Source of the DNA: Adiantum capillus-veneris
Taxonomy: Eukaryota > Streptophyta > Polypodiopsida > Polypodiales > Pteridaceae
Length of the DNA: 64,000 nt
Assembly: GCA_014529385.2 (NCBI GenBank)
Contig: CM043962.1
Location: forward strand, 42,343,598-42,407,597
Direction of reading: 5' to 3'
Within the stretch, counting starts at the first letter, position 1. Each line of letters starts with the position of its first letter. The position numbers and the translations under genes were made by a program. This document shows, one piece after another, positions 21,754 to 33,280 of this stretch. Below the pieces are notes generated by a model. It saw only the letters and a program-made list of their open reading frames with translations. It ran no database searches and was not told the origin of the DNA.

Positions 21754-23247
21754 ATGGCTGACAATAATCAAGAGAGTAGAATGAACATTGATAGCTTTGA
21801 TTTTGCACATGAAGGTGCTAATGATGATGCTCCCATGTTTGTGAATTATCTTGTGACTAGGTTGCAACAAGCTATGGGCAACCCTACCTTGCAAGCCGAA
21901 GTTACTCAACAACTTCGTGCCTATGGATTTTCCCTTCCTCTCCAAGAGGAGAGAAAGCTTAGGAGGCCTCTTGAAGAGACCCCCAAAATAAGACTCTCTC
22001 CCATTCGAGAGGAGAATTCCAAAGAGAAAGAAAGCAATGAAAGTCTAAGTTCTTCTGAAGATGTGGCTCCACGAAGAAGGCGGTCTAGACGATCGCCTAC
22101 TCCTCCCAAGAGGAAAAGAGCAACCCATAGTCCTTCTCCTCATCACTCTGAAAGGCAAGAGAGGAAACAAAGGAAGAAAAGGGCTAGGAAGAGGTCACCC
22201 TCTTCTCCTTCTTCTTCACCTTCCTCCTCTTCCGATGAAAGTTATCGCTATTCTCCTAGAGAATACAAGAGGGGAGGACATCGCAAATCATTTCCTGCAT
22301 GGCGAAGGTCACAAAAGCTAAAGAAGTTCAAGGAGGGAGGAAAGAGTATCTCTTTTCTCACCTACGATGGCACCTTTGGTGCTACCGACAAAGTCTTGGC
22401 CTTCATCCAGCAATTTGACGCGGCCTTTGGGGACGAGGGCTTCACAGAGTCCTCCAAGCTACGTCATGTAGCTATGCACTTCCAAAAATCAGCTCGTCAA
22501 TGGTGGGCTAGCCTTTGTGGCAATGGAGAAGCCCCAAAGACATGGAAAACTCTACGAGTTTCCATCATGAAGCAATTTCTGCCAAGCGATACTAAAGATA
22601 AAGTTCTTACCGAATGGCACGGCTTGAAGCTTCTCTCTCATGAGTCTATCAACAAGTATGTAGACAAGTTTTGGGATTTACATCTCAAAGCTACTGTCTT
22701 TCAAAAGATAGACTTTGCCAAGCAAAGACAACAATTCTATGCGGGATTACCTGAAGAGATGGCCGAATACATCAACTCTCAACGGCCCGGTACTATTGCC
22801 GAAGTAAACCACCACACCATGGTTGCTTCACGCATCAATTTCCATCAAGGGGCTAGACGTAATGTCAAGCCCATGGAAAACAAAGATAAAAATGATGCAA
22901 AGGGGAAATCCAATGCTCAAAATAATTCCCAAGGCACTTCCAACAACAACAACAACAACAACAACAATCGGTCCAAGGAGAAGGGAGTTTACAAAGGTAA
23001 AAAAAAACTCTCTCCTGAAGAGCTTGAAGCTTTTCGCAAGGACCATAAGTGTTTCAAGTGTGGAGAGCAAGGACATGGCTATCGTTCTTGCCCCAAGAAG
23101 AATACTCGCAATGAGACTCCTAGAGCTTCCACCATCGAAGCTCCAAAAGAGGATGCTCATTGCAAAGGATCATCACTCTCATATGCTTGGGGAAAGGTAA
23201 GAGAGCATGATTCCTTCATCTTGTTTGACCTTTGGCTCTACTCTTAA
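21754..23247 (+). CDS. Chromovirus B Gag
   Basis: An open frame of 497 codons from ATG 21754, the same start as in A. Residues 1-90 form the N-terminal domain. Residues 95-190 are strongly basic and serine-rich with many RS/SP dipeptides (RRRRSRRSPTPPKRKR). Residues 190-360 are the capsid-like region (ARQWWASL, then DKFWDLHLKATVFQ). An Asn homopolymer (TSNNNNNNNNN) and one CCHC knuckle (CFKCGEQGHGYRSC) follow. The last residues (FILFDLWLYS) are the result of a 1-bp shift: in element E the same place reads FILFDHGST, the protease active site. Gag here is otherwise intact and would form the element's particle. Confidence 0.93.
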   Translation: MADNNQESRMNIDSFDFAHEGANDDAPMFVNYLVTRLQQAMGNPTLQAEVTQQLRAYGFSLPLQEERKLRRPLEETPKIRLSPIREENSKEKESNESLSSSEDVAPRRRRSRRSPTPPKRKRATHSPSPHHSERQERKQRKKRARKRSPSSPSSSPSSSSDESYRYSPREYKRGGHRKSFPAWRRSQKLKKFKEGGKSISFLTYDGTFGATDKVLAFIQQFDAAFGDEGFTESSKLRHVAMHFQKSARQWWASLCGNGEAPKTWKTLRVSIMKQFLPSDTKDKVLTEWHGLKLLSHESINKYVDKFWDLHLKATVFQKIDFAKQRQQFYAGLPEEMAEYINSQRPGTIAEVNHHTMVASRINFHQGARRNVKPMENKDKNDAKGKSNAQNNSQGTSNNNNNNNNNRSKEKGVYKGKKKLSPEELEAFRKDHKCFKCGEQGHGYRSCPKKNTRNETPRASTIEAPKEDAHCKGSSLSYAWGKVREHDSFILFDLWLYS

Positions 23248-23770
23248 CTTCATATCAATAGAATTGGCCACCAAGTTGGGCATTCAAGCTTTTGAGATGG
23301 GAGATATAGTAGTCGTTGATGTAGCTTTCAAGGGACAACAAGCCTCCGTTACTCCCTTGATTGGGAAGTTGAGGCTTCATGTCCAAAGCTATGTCGACAA
23401 AGAAGACTTCTTCATCTCTCCTCTCCAACATCAGGATGTTATCCTAGGGGCACCATGGTTTGATCGCATGGCTGCCAACATGAAGTTCCCTGAAAGGAGA
23501 ATTTACTTCACTTACATGGGAAAGAACATGTATATAGATGCTAGTGAGCGTGGTCGCACTATTCCACTTGTAAATCCTCTTTCTTTTGATAAATCAATGA
23601 AGAGCTCAGTTTCTGCGTACATGATTTATGTCAAAGAGTCTCTAAAAGCTAATAATGTTTCATCAAATGAAAATGATAGGAATCAAGAAGAGTTAGACTT
23701 GTCTACTTTTCTAAAAGGATTCCAAGATGTGTTCATCGATGATATCCTTATGGACCTACCTCCAAAATGA
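23207..23770 (+). pseudogene. Chromovirus B protease and linker, frameshifted
   Basis: The protease continues in the +1 frame relative to gag, with FGSTLNFISIELATKLGI just after the shift and VILGAPWFD as the second signature. The extra base (about 23230) falls in the D-x-G-S active site. The frame then runs as a linker to a TGA at 23768-23770, where E has a sense codon; the pol frame continues unchanged after it. The domain would mature the polyprotein. A programmed shift cannot be excluded, but element E has no shift here, so a mutation is more likely. Confidence 0.8.
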
Positions 23771-23863
23771 GGGGATGATGACCATCGTATTGAGCTCCTT
23801 CCAGGAAGCTCACCGCCTAACAAACCTCCTTATCGAGTCTCACAAGCTCAACAAGAGGAGATT

Positions 23864-26545
23864 ATGAGGCAAGTACAGGAATTGGTAGACAAAGGGATGG
23901 TGAGGCCTAGTTCCTCTCCCTTTTGTTCTCCAGTCCTTTTAATGCAAAAGAAAGATGGTACATACCGTATGTGTGTGGGCTATCGAGCACTAAACCATAT
24001 CACTATCAAAAACAGATTTCCCGTACCCCGGGTAGAAGATCTGTTTGATAAGCTACAGGGCTCTACCTACTTCAGTAGGATTGACCTTAAGAGTGGCTAT
24101 CATCAAATAAGGATAGTGGATGAAGATATCTTAAAGACCGCGTTTCGCACAACGTTTGGTCTTTATGAATATCTAGTCATGCCATTTGGCTTGACTAATG
24201 CACCAGCTACGTTCAATCGTTTGATGGAGAAAATTTTTAGACCATATCGAAAATTCATTGGAGTGTTCTTTGATGATATCATCATCTACTCCAAGTCTTT
24301 GGAGGAACATAAGCAGCATCTCCAAGTGATTTTTCAAGCATTGAGGGAGAACAAGCTTTATCTCAACCAAAAGAAAAGCGAATTCTTCCTTCAAGAGATT
24401 CAATACTTAGGTCATATTATCTCTAAAGATGGTATCCAAATGGATCCATCAAAGTTAGAAGTAATAAAAGCATGGCCTAACCCAAGAAATCTACATGAGC
24501 TAAGAAGCTTTATTGGTATGTGTGCATACTATAGACGCTTCATAGCAAAATTCTCTCAAGTAGCAGGACCACTACACGACTTAACTAAGAAGAACGTTAA
24601 GTTTGTATGGACTGCTAAGGAGAAAAATGCTTTTGAAAAACTCAAAGAAAAGCTTACTTCCCAACCAGTCCTCGTGCTTCCGGATCTCTCAAAGCCATTT
24701 GAGGTCCAATGTGATGCTTGTGGTGATTGCCTTGGAGCGGTTTTGCTTCAAGAAGGGCATGCCATAGCATATGAGAGCCGAAGGCTCAATGGTGATGAAC
24801 GAGTCTTGGGCATTTATGAGAAAGAGCTTTTAGCTGTTCTACATGCCCTAGACACATGGAAGCACTACCTATTGGGGACTCCATTTATCCTACGAACCGA
24901 CCACCAAAGTCTCAAGTATTTCATGACGCAAACCAAGCTTTCCGACAAACAAATGAGGTGGGCAAATTTTCTTTCACAATTTAATTTCCATATTGCTCAC
25001 ATAGCTGGTAAACACAATCAAGTTGCTGATGCACTTTCACGACGACCAAAAGTTAATGCGGTGTCTATAGCTACTCACAATGATCTATCCTCTATGATAG
25101 ATGAGTATGCTACTAACCCTGACTTTAGAGACATAATGTCAGCCCTTGCTTTGGGGAAGAAAGAGGAACCATTCACCTTGCACGATGGTTATCTTCTCCA
25201 CGGCAATAGGCTATGTGTTACTCATTCCCTTCGTGAGAAGGTTATGTATGAATCCCATGCTCCTCCATATGCAGGGCATAGAGGTATTCAACCTACTCTC
25301 CGAGGAGTAGAGACGTATTTCTATTGGCCTACCATGAAAGTGTACATACAAGAGTATGTTTCAACATGTGTAGTATGCCAAAAGACCAAGTATGATAAAG
25401 GGAAGCAACCTGGATTACTCCAGCCATTGCCTATTCCAAATTCACCATGGGAGAGTATATCCATGGATTTCATCTTTGGATTGCCCAAGTCTATCCATGG
25501 GAATACAGGAATATGGACAATAGTCGACAGGTTTAGCAAGCAAGCACATTTCATTCCTGTCAAAAAGACTATTAAGGCACACCAAATGGCAACTCTCTTC
25601 ATATCTCAGATTTTCAAGCACCATGGATTACCCACATCCATCGTGTCAGATAGAGATCCTAGAATGACTAGTAATTTCTGGAAAGGTCTCTTTGAAAATC
25701 TAGGAACAAGATTGAATTTCTCTTCGGCCTATCACCCACAAACGGATTGCCAAAGTGAGATAGCCAATCTTACGATACTCGATCTACTCAAAACTTATGT
25801 TACCGAAGTAGATCAATGCTCACAATGGGAAAAGTATTTACCGCTAGTAGAGTATGCCTACAATAATACTGTACATACTTCTACGGGGAAAGCACCTTTC
25901 GAGATCATAGAGGGAAGACCTAAAAGTCCCTTGCTACTGGAAGTACATGGGAAGATCTTCGCCGCCGATGAGTATAGCCGTGACCTACAAGAATCTTTTC
26001 AAAAGATTAGGGAGGCTATAGCCATCTCTCAACAAAGGCAAAAAGCTGCTGCTGATAAGCACAGAAGAGCCTTAATGTTCAAAGAAAATGATTGGGTCTT
26101 ACTCAAGTTTCCTAAGGCTCGATTAAGGCAAACGACGGGAAAAAATCCTACGGGCCATCAAAAGTATTATGCTAAACTAGCAAAAAGATACTATGGTCCT
26201 TTCCAAATCTTGAAGCCTATCAATGAGACGGCTTATCAACTCAAGTTGCCCAACCATTGGCTTATACACAATGCCTTTCATGTAAGCTTCCTTAAGCCCT
26301 ACAAAGGAGAGCCACCAATTGAACCAATTATTGAAGACCCTCCCGAAGTTGAAGACCAAGAAGAGGTGCTACAACCCGAAGCTGTCCTTCGGCATGAAGA
26401 CAAGGTACTACGACATGGTAAGATAATCCGACGGTATCTTATCAAGTTCAAAAATTATCCTTTTGAAGATGCTAAATGGATGCAAGGAGTACAACTTAAG
26501 GATAGTATGAACCTTGTCAATGCTTACAATGCTACATTAGAGTAA
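23864..26545 (+). CDS. Chromovirus B RT-RNase H-integrase-chromodomain polyprotein part
   Basis: 893 open codons. RT: KDGTYRMCVGYRALN, then SGYHQIRI, MPFGLTNAPATF and the active site FFDDIIIYS (about 24268). RNase H: DACGDCLGAVLL with the downstream Glu and Asp, ending NQVADALSRR. Integrase: HHCC zinc finger (HAPPYAGH, CVVCQ), catalytic core with MDFIFGLP, SDRDPRM and SEIANLT supplying D, D and E; HPQTDGQ has become HPQTDCQ. The C-terminal ~60 residues (RRYLIKFKNYPFEDAKW) are chromodomain-like but poor in the usual aromatic cage residues. It is in frame with the preceding protease apart from one TGA. It would copy the RNA and insert the cDNA, with the chromodomain guiding it to marked chromatin. 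Confidence 0.93.
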   Translation: MRQVQELVDKGMVRPSSSPFCSPVLLMQKKDGTYRMCVGYRALNHITIKNRFPVPRVEDLFDKLQGSTYFSRIDLKSGYHQIRIVDEDILKTAFRTTFGLYEYLVMPFGLTNAPATFNRLMEKIFRPYRKFIGVFFDDIIIYSKSLEEHKQHLQVIFQALRENKLYLNQKKSEFFLQEIQYLGHIISKDGIQMDPSKLEVIKAWPNPRNLHELRSFIGMCAYYRRFIAKFSQVAGPLHDLTKKNVKFVWTAKEKNAFEKLKEKLTSQPVLVLPDLSKPFEVQCDACGDCLGAVLLQEGHAIAYESRRLNGDERVLGIYEKELLAVLHALDTWKHYLLGTPFILRTDHQSLKYFMTQTKLSDKQMRWANFLSQFNFHIAHIAGKHNQVADALSRRPKVNAVSIATHNDLSSMIDEYATNPDFRDIMSALALGKKEEPFTLHDGYLLHGNRLCVTHSLREKVMYESHAPPYAGHRGIQPTLRGVETYFYWPTMKVYIQEYVSTCVVCQKTKYDKGKQPGLLQPLPIPNSPWESISMDFIFGLPKSIHGNTGIWTIVDRFSKQAHFIPVKKTIKAHQMATLFISQIFKHHGLPTSIVSDRDPRMTSNFWKGLFENLGTRLNFSSAYHPQTDCQSEIANLTILDLLKTYVTEVDQCSQWEKYLPLVEYAYNNTVHTSTGKAPFEIIEGRPKSPLLLEVHGKIFAADEYSRDLQESFQKIREAIAISQQRQKAAADKHRRALMFKENDWVLLKFPKARLRQTTGKNPTGHQKYYAKLAKRYYGPFQILKPINETAYQLKLPNHWLIHNAFHVSFLKPYKGEPPIEPIIEDPPEVEDQEEVLQPEAVLRHEDKVLRHGKIIRRYLIKFKNYPFEDAKWMQGVQLKDSMNLVNAYNATLE

Positions 26546-26904
26546 GCAAATGTACAAATTTCTTTTAAATGACTCATGTTTTTGTCTTATATGACTAGTC
26601 CTCTTTTTAATTGTGCACAAATTTAACTAGTATGCATGCTTAGAATCATGTTTGTGATGACGACGTCTCTCAAACACCAAGTAGAATTTGTCACTCTACT
26701 TTGGGAGAATGAAATGGACTAAAGAGCAGACATGCTTGCGGCAGCTATGTCTCCCAAGCACCAAATGCATTAGTCATCCATCTTGGAAAGATGTCATAGG
26801 GTAAAAAGGGATCCTTTACCCGCTAAGTACGATTGACTAATGACTAAGACTTTATCTCTTCTACCTCATAGTCGAGGACGACTATGATTTCAAGAGAGAG
26901 GTAA
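26546..26904 (+). other. Chromovirus B 3' untranslated region and polypurine tract
   Basis: No gene. It ends CAAGAGAGAGGTAA (26891-26904), the plus-strand primer tract. The equivalent region of E (56472-56824, minus strand) keeps the block TAGTCGAGGACGACTATGA, itself an inverted repeat. Confidence 0.8.
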
Positions 26905-28436
26905 TGTCATAAAATCTAATATCTAACCAACCCAAATTATTTTCTCATATTAAATTGATCACTTAATGTGGGAGAATAAACGGAAACAAGTGTTAAGATA
27001 TAGATATGTGCTTATAGATCTATCTCAACACAGGGCCAATGGTAAAGGGGCCCAAAAGGGAGATGGTCTATCAAAGAACAAGGCTAACCAATGGAGCATA
27101 AGACCTTAGGGTTAGCTTCATTGAAGACCTCCAATAAATGTGTGTAAAAGTCCTTTGACCTTAAGTAAGCTAGGGCTGAGCTTGAGGTGGGAACCCGGCC
27201 CAAGCTCGAGGTGCTTGTCCTGCTTGAGGTGCTTGTCGTGCTTGAGGTGTTTGTCATGCTTGAGGTGCTTGACTGGCTCCATGCTTGAGGTGCTTGACTT
27301 GCTGCATGATTAAGGTACTTGAGGTGCCTTGAGAAGCTTGCCTGAGATGCTTGTGGGAACACCCCCTAGTTCAAGTGCTTTGTCATGCTTGGTGAGTAAG
27401 GTGCTTGATCACCTAAAGTCAAAAGCATTCCTACAAGAGGGGGGGCGAGCCCTTTTCCTAGGGGCTAGAGAGAGAACACCCACTCACACACACAAGGGAA
27501 GCCCCAACTTGAAGAGGCAGCAAGGACACATGTCACGCCCCTACCCATGTTACCTTCATGTGTTGCTTGAAGCCTATTGGCTAAGCTTCAAAGGGGTCCA
27601 ATGATAAATTACTTGAATTATCTAATTGATTTTTCATTTATCAAGTCCTCTCTCTCAAAGGGGAAAGGGGGACACTTGTCCCAAGGCTACCGATGTTGCT
27701 TGTAATGGCTCCTGCTTGTGATTGGCTATGCCTGGAGGGGTCCAATGAGCTTCAAGCATGAGCTACAAGGGGGGGTCGACCCAAGATAGCTAGGGGCTTG
27801 CTTGAGGGGTATACTCACCCACACACACTCACAATCACTCTGATGGTGTGCTATGCAAAGTGCAAGAGCTCCCTCTCCAAGGAAGTAGAGGTTGAGAGCC
27901 TACACCAACACTCTTGGCTATGGAGTGCAAATCCAACCAAGAGCCATGCTTCAATGCTTGAGCTTGTCATCTCCTTCTTCTTCATTACTATGCTATTATG
28001 TATGCTAGAAACAAGAGTATGATAAGTGAGGAACTAGTTCTTTCTCCTATGAAATGTTTCTTCTTCCTCTTCCCTACCTTCATTCCCTGCTAGCTCTCTC
28101 CACCTTCGAAGGTGTTTGAGGTCTTGGGACTGAGGCTTGGGACAATTAAAGCTTTCTTCAAGTTCATGTTATGCTATGATTGTGATGCATGAAGCTTTCC
28201 ATCTTCATTGCATCACCTAGGTCACAAGGAACACAAAGAATGTATTGTAACAAGTCTCTCTTAATGGGAGAAATCATAATACAAATGCCTATTGGAGGGG
28301 GGACCGGCTCCACATAAATCCGGTCCTCAACTGTTGTCATGTTCTCTAAATTCTCTCTCTTGCAAAAGTATTGTTCTCGAAAGTATTCTCATTAATTTCC
28401 GCTATTCTCAAGATTGAATAGGCTAATTCCATTACA
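26905..28436 (+). repeat. 3' LTR of chromovirus B
   Basis: 1532 bp. It lacks about 25 bp of the minisatellite and about 78 bp near the end that the 5' LTR has; otherwise nearly identical. Confidence 0.92.
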
Positions 28437-28438
28437 TT

Positions 28439-29185
28439 ATGCAAGGGGGGAAAACATTGAGTACCCCAATGACTCTGTACAAAAAATTCAGCAATCATGA
28501 TTGTCCCAAATTGGATGTTGAAAAGGCAGAGATGACAAAGGTGTTGTATTCTTTGTCAGTTGGGAGTCTCATGTTTGCCATCGTTAGCACACGGCCAGAC
28601 ATTGCATATGTAGTGGGAGTGGTCAGTGGAAAATCCATGCAGAAAGCATTGGGAAGCAGTGAAGCATATCTTGAGATACATCAAGGGCTTAGCTAGCAAG
28701 TGCTTACGCTTTGGGAACAATGATGCATCCATAGTTGGATACTATTTTGGATTATGCGGGTTGTGTGGACACCAGGCGTTCCACATTTGGCTATATTTTC
28801 TTGTTTTCTGGAGCAACAGTTTATTGGAGATCATGTATCCACAATTGCACTTTGTCTTCCACCACTGAGACACAGTATGTTGCAGTTTCTAGTTCTAGTA
28901 AGGAAGTTTGTGGTTACTCGTCTAGAGGGAGACCTTGGTATACAATAGACTCCAATGCTACATTGTGATAGTCGGAGTGCGGTTGTGTTAGCAAAGAACC
29001 CCGTGTTTCACTCCAAGTCAAAACACATAGAGGTCAAGTATCATGTGGTACAGGATATTTTGGCTAGCAAATGCATTGAGTTAGTCAAAGTTCACACAGA
29101 TGAAAACCCAGTGGATGCTCTAACAAAAGAGCTTAGCCTCAGAGAGGTTCGCACATTGCATCTAGAGATGATGGGCATAGGGTGA
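28439..29185 (+). pseudogene. Copia B RNase H region, broken
   Basis: The copia pol resumes after chromovirus B: GGKTLSTPM and RPDIAYVVGVVS (28439-28640), HWEAVKHILRYIKG in a second frame, YAGCVDTRRSTFGY and SSTTETQYVAVS (28745-28915) in a third, then DSRSAVVLAKNP and KHIEVKYH (28965-29045) to a TGA at 29183. At least three frame changes are needed to follow it. RNase H would degrade the RNA strand during reverse transcription. Confidence 0.88.
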
Positions 29186-29258
29186 AGCTATGGTCATGCT
29201 TTACATTTGTACATAATAGCCCCTACATTCTTTAGCCACTTGGGCCACGTTAGCCTTC

Positions 29259-29269
29259 AAGTGGGAGAT
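29259..29269 (+). other. Polypurine tract of copia B
   Basis: AAGTGGGAGAT immediately before the 3' LTR, a typical copia plus-strand primer. Confidence 0.85.
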
Positions 29270-29456
29270 TGTTGGGTTATAGGCCAATGGCCCATGGCCG
29301 GGTTGTGGGTGCCCGCCCATTACATTCTTGCTTGTTTGGAAAATAAGGAGAGTGGGAAGGTTTCTTCTCACAAGCTCCACCACATCGTGTGTATGTTCTC
29401 TTCATCCCCTTTCCCTTTCCTCCTTCCCTCTCTTGCACTCCGCACCCGCATCTACA
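29270..29456 (+). repeat. 3' LTR of copia B
   Basis: 187 bp, TGTTGGGTTATAGG to CATCTACA, followed by the target duplicate CCCAT. Confidence 0.9.
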
Positions 29457-29461
29457 CCCAT

Positions 29462-30500
29462 AGATTCCTAACAATTTCTAGTTACAATGATGACTCTAGC
29501 ATCACCATCAAGGATTCCCTTCAAAATCCATCCTTTAGTAGGTAGATTGCATTATATTCATCACCCTCAATGTATTTTCCAAACTTGTTAGCAGGTACAA
29601 GAACACAACTTTCATCTAGTTTGGGTTGTGGATTTGAGCGTTCTTCCTTAACTGGAATTTTGGTGGGCCTATCCATATGTGTAAATCATGGTAACCGACT
29701 TCACTTCTCCATTGAGAGATGCTCAAAAATCTAGAAATAGCTCAAGATCTCCATACAATTTAGACATGATGGTGGTTCAAACTTCAGAAGCCATAAAATC
29801 CATTAATTTTGCAATATTCAATGGCACTTTTTGGACGTTAATTCCTTGACATGGGGAACTTGATGGAATCTTCATTGCTTCAATATAGTCAATCAGTCCC
29901 TCATTGAGAATTCCTTCAAACAAGAAAGGAGTATGCCCGGTTTGTGGGCAACATTGTGTATATAATCTTGATCTATCTAGATTATAGCTCTTGCTCCATT
30001 TGGGTCTCCTCTACCAAATTCCTTAAATGCTTGATTCACTCAATCTCCTCTATAGGGTTTGGGTAAGTCCCAATCTTTTTCATGGTTTCCTTAGGTTTTG
30101 AACCTTATGTCTTCTCTTGGAAATTCTCATCCAGTTTGGTTAGCCTTGAAAACACCCATTGAATTGTTTGTGGTATGGGAGTGGTTTGTTATGTCCTCCC
30201 CTAATGGTATCCTTTCTTGACTTTCGCTCATGGTGATCCCATTGGATTTTTCCCTTACGGTGGTATCTTAGTTTCCATGACATTAATTGAATTTGAATCA
30301 TCTCCAGGGTTATTCATATACATGAGCTCACCACCGGTCCTAATGTTAGTCTTTGAACTATTTTTATTCAAGGGTATAATCTCAATTTTGGAGCATCAAC
30401 CATATGAGTATATTTATTGGTAAATAGGTGTAGTTTGTGGTGTCCCATTGGTAATATCAATTAAGTTCAATGGTGTGATCTTTGGTGAATATATCGGCCC
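29462..30500 (-). pseudogene. T-family gag end and PR1 start (host of copia B), right part
   Basis: The minus strand from about 30490 encodes APKITPLN-like, VYMN-like and NKFGKYIEGDE blocks of T Gag, then PR1 up to the residues just before MGRPH, where copia B inserted. The PR1 loop reads LDGDARV. Several stops and frame changes are present and the copy is more diverged than T1 to T3. Weak similarity may continue to about 31000. Confidence 0.75.
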
Positions 30501-33280
30501 CCAATCTTGAAAATTTATTGTGTCACATTGAAGTAGATAGAGATTCTAGTTGGGTGGCTAAGGGAGACCAAGAAAGGGGCAAATGCATCAAAATAACCAT
30601 GTTTATCAAAGGACAAAATACCTTAGCTTGGCTAGAGATTGTGTAATTTGTTTCATTAGGAATCGATCTATACAAAGGGATCAATGGAGGAGAGTAGTTG
30701 CATTTCACAAAGAATTTTTAAAAGACATCTCCTAACAATCCCAAATCAAGTGATTGTCCAAGAAGTCATCCATGCACAACCCCCACATGATTAGTGCTAT
30801 CTCGCCTCTCAGATTGTGATTGGCTAACATTTTGTGTAGTGGAGATAATAGTTGGGGCACTGAGTTATATCATGGTACTAGTTTGTCGCTCCTCATCTTG
30901 ATCATTGCCCACAATATAGGAAGATGTATCCACACCTAAACTGCACTTCCTCATGCAAAGGTTTGATACACATGTCCAGATATCCTTTTTTTGCTACAAG
31001 ACATGTCCAAATCCATTCTTCTGGTCAATATATAAATTGAAGTTCAATATATAAAATAAATAGCATGCTTAAAACCAACCTTTATTTCCATTCACTACCT
31101 TGTGCCTCATTTCTTGGGAGTCATACCTTGTTTACAAAGCTTGCAAAACCAAAAATCTTGTCAAAAAGGAGACAATTTATATTATCAAACTTGAGTGGTT
31201 TGTGCAAAAAACTCCTAGAGGCCAAGCGTGCAATTATTCCAAAAACTAAAGATAAAGGCAAACAGGTAAGAGCCAAGCTTGGATCGACTACAATAAGTTT
31301 GGATGAAGTTTTAGTAAACCAAGACAAAGAGATTGGGGAATCTATGCAGTAAAAGGTAAGGGTTTAAAGAAAGCACTATAATAACAAAGAAACATTGAAT
31401 AAGAATAAGGGAGGGAGCTTGTGATTGCGGTCATGTCTATGGGTAGTTTTGAGGTTCGTTATGAGATTGGTTTATTTTCCTGGGACTAAGAAGAGTTTTC
31501 TCAACAAACCACTAAATTAGTGGCAAGGGTGGTGTTGATATTGGAAAATCATATCCAATTATAGGAGGGCCAGGTAGATACCCTAATTTATAGGGCAAGA
31601 TAACCAATAGCACACATAGAGATATAAGGAAAAAGGTTTTAGGTTTCATAAAATGAATTTTATGAAAAGAGCCTTAGAAGGGAGACTCAGTGAAAACTAA
31701 ATGTGGGGACCTTAGAGGGCTCTGTATGGAGTGATTAAGGAGCCTATCATAAAGATTGAAATTGCAATGTATTAGATATTGCAAAGGGAACCAAGGAGTA
31801 TTCTAAAAGAGAGAGACAAGTAAAGTTACAAATCAAAAAATATACACCAAGTAGGGTGAAGAAAAAATTATCAATTGGACCTCTAGCAAATGAGAAAATT
31901 TAAAAGTTATAACAATTGGAGCTCTAACAAATGAGAAAATTTGCAATAGGCAAGGTTAAGATAAGTTTGAGAGGCTTACAGAGAATTCTTTTAAGATAGT
32001 AAAATGTTAGATCTATAAAAAGGCACGAAAAGAGGCTAATAAGTCTAGCTAGGAAACCAACTTTGTTGTGCCAAGAGCTCAACAAGATTTGAGAAAACTT
32101 AAAAGGATTCCTTAGATATATTAGTCTTGATATTAAGTGCTAACAAGATATGCCCCGAAAGAAAACTTCCATACAATACTTGAAGACACATGTCCAATTT
32201 TTACTAGCTAGTGGAAAAAATAGGGACTTCAAAATAGGGCTTGTGATGAGAGTAGGCTAGTGGGTGGCAAGGTTCTAGTAGAACAAAAGGAGGGACTCTT
32301 GGTGCATGGTAGAAGGTAGGAAGCGAGATACAAAAAAAATTGTATAATTTGTATAGAGGTAATGAGGCAATTGCTTGAAGGGCCACTCTTTGTTGATTGA
32401 CGGTGATGAAGACTAAGTAAGAGAAATGTGTCAAGCATGATATAGGAGTCAAAATCCTTACTTAGTTACGAGATTGCATGTAAGATGGTCGCTTTTGTGA
32501 GGCTTGAGGGCTTGAGAATCCATTGCTGAAATTTGTCTCACAACATTTCCCAAAATAAGGGTCACAATTAGAGATTTCTTTCCAGTGGTGTTGAGAGGGT
32601 GTTGGGCATGATTATGCACAGAATATTCCATATACATAGAGGAGGATGGCGTTCGGAAAGGTTAATGAATGGTGGCTAGAGATGATGAGGCTGGCCACTT
32701 GATACCCAACAAATTGAAAGCTCAAAAGTTAACTGTTTTAATCTCTATTAAAAAAAATCATTCTATTATGTGAGCACTTAGTTCATTGTTGTGCTGATCT
32801 TAATTTGGTTGAACAAGATGACATGGCCCAAAATGAGCAGAGACATAGATGGTCCTTTTCTTATGGCTTACTTCATTAGCTCAACTACGAGGGCAATAGA
32901 AAGAGAAAATCAAGGCACAAAGTTAGAAAATTTGATTTTCAAGTTTCAACTCACAAGAATAGGATTCATGCAATGCAATTTGATGATTTAAGTAAAACAA
33001 TAGGATATATTGATTGTTCACCTGATTAGAAGGCAGCAACATCAGCACAACCATTGAGTAATAGAGGAAAGAGAGGGAAACTTATTTTATATGATAAGCC
33101 AGAGATAATAAAAAATTGGTCGAATTCTCGAGTGGAGAAATATGAGCTAATGAAGTTCCCTTCTCAATGAGCTCTATTCAAGTGATTGGGGCAAGGCAAC
33201 ACGTTAAGTATAACATCAATTGGCTAGCAAAGGGGAAGTTTAATTTTAAAGGTTGCCAAAAGAATATATGGCTCACAATA
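30501..33280. other. Unresolved region
   Basis: I recognise no gene. The first ~500 bp may be further decayed T gag on the minus strand. A 95-codon plus-strand frame (31065-31352, starting MLKTNLYFHS) is lysine-rich with no motif I know and no sign of being a gene. The rest is A/G-rich without clear repeats. Confidence 0.4.

Larger units (their letters stand above)
19708..28436 (+). mobile_element. Chromovirus B (Ty3/gypsy), nearly intact
   Basis: Two long LTRs, an initiator-Met primer site, gag, protease, RT, RNase H, integrase and a chromodomain-like C-terminus, with a polypurine tract before the 3' LTR. The motif ATGCAA flanks both ends (19702-19707 and 28439-28444), consistent with a target duplication of about 5 bp; the exact LTR edge is uncertain by 2 bp because both ends share AATGT/ACATT. 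It lies in the copia B RT/RNase H junction. By eye the LTRs are almost identical apart from two indels, so this is the youngest insertion here. Confidence 0.92.

Noticed and set aside
31065-31352. 95-codon lysine-rich frame as a possible host gene
   Set aside because: No motif, no neighbouring exons, no codon pattern that stands out; kept only as a note in the unresolved region.
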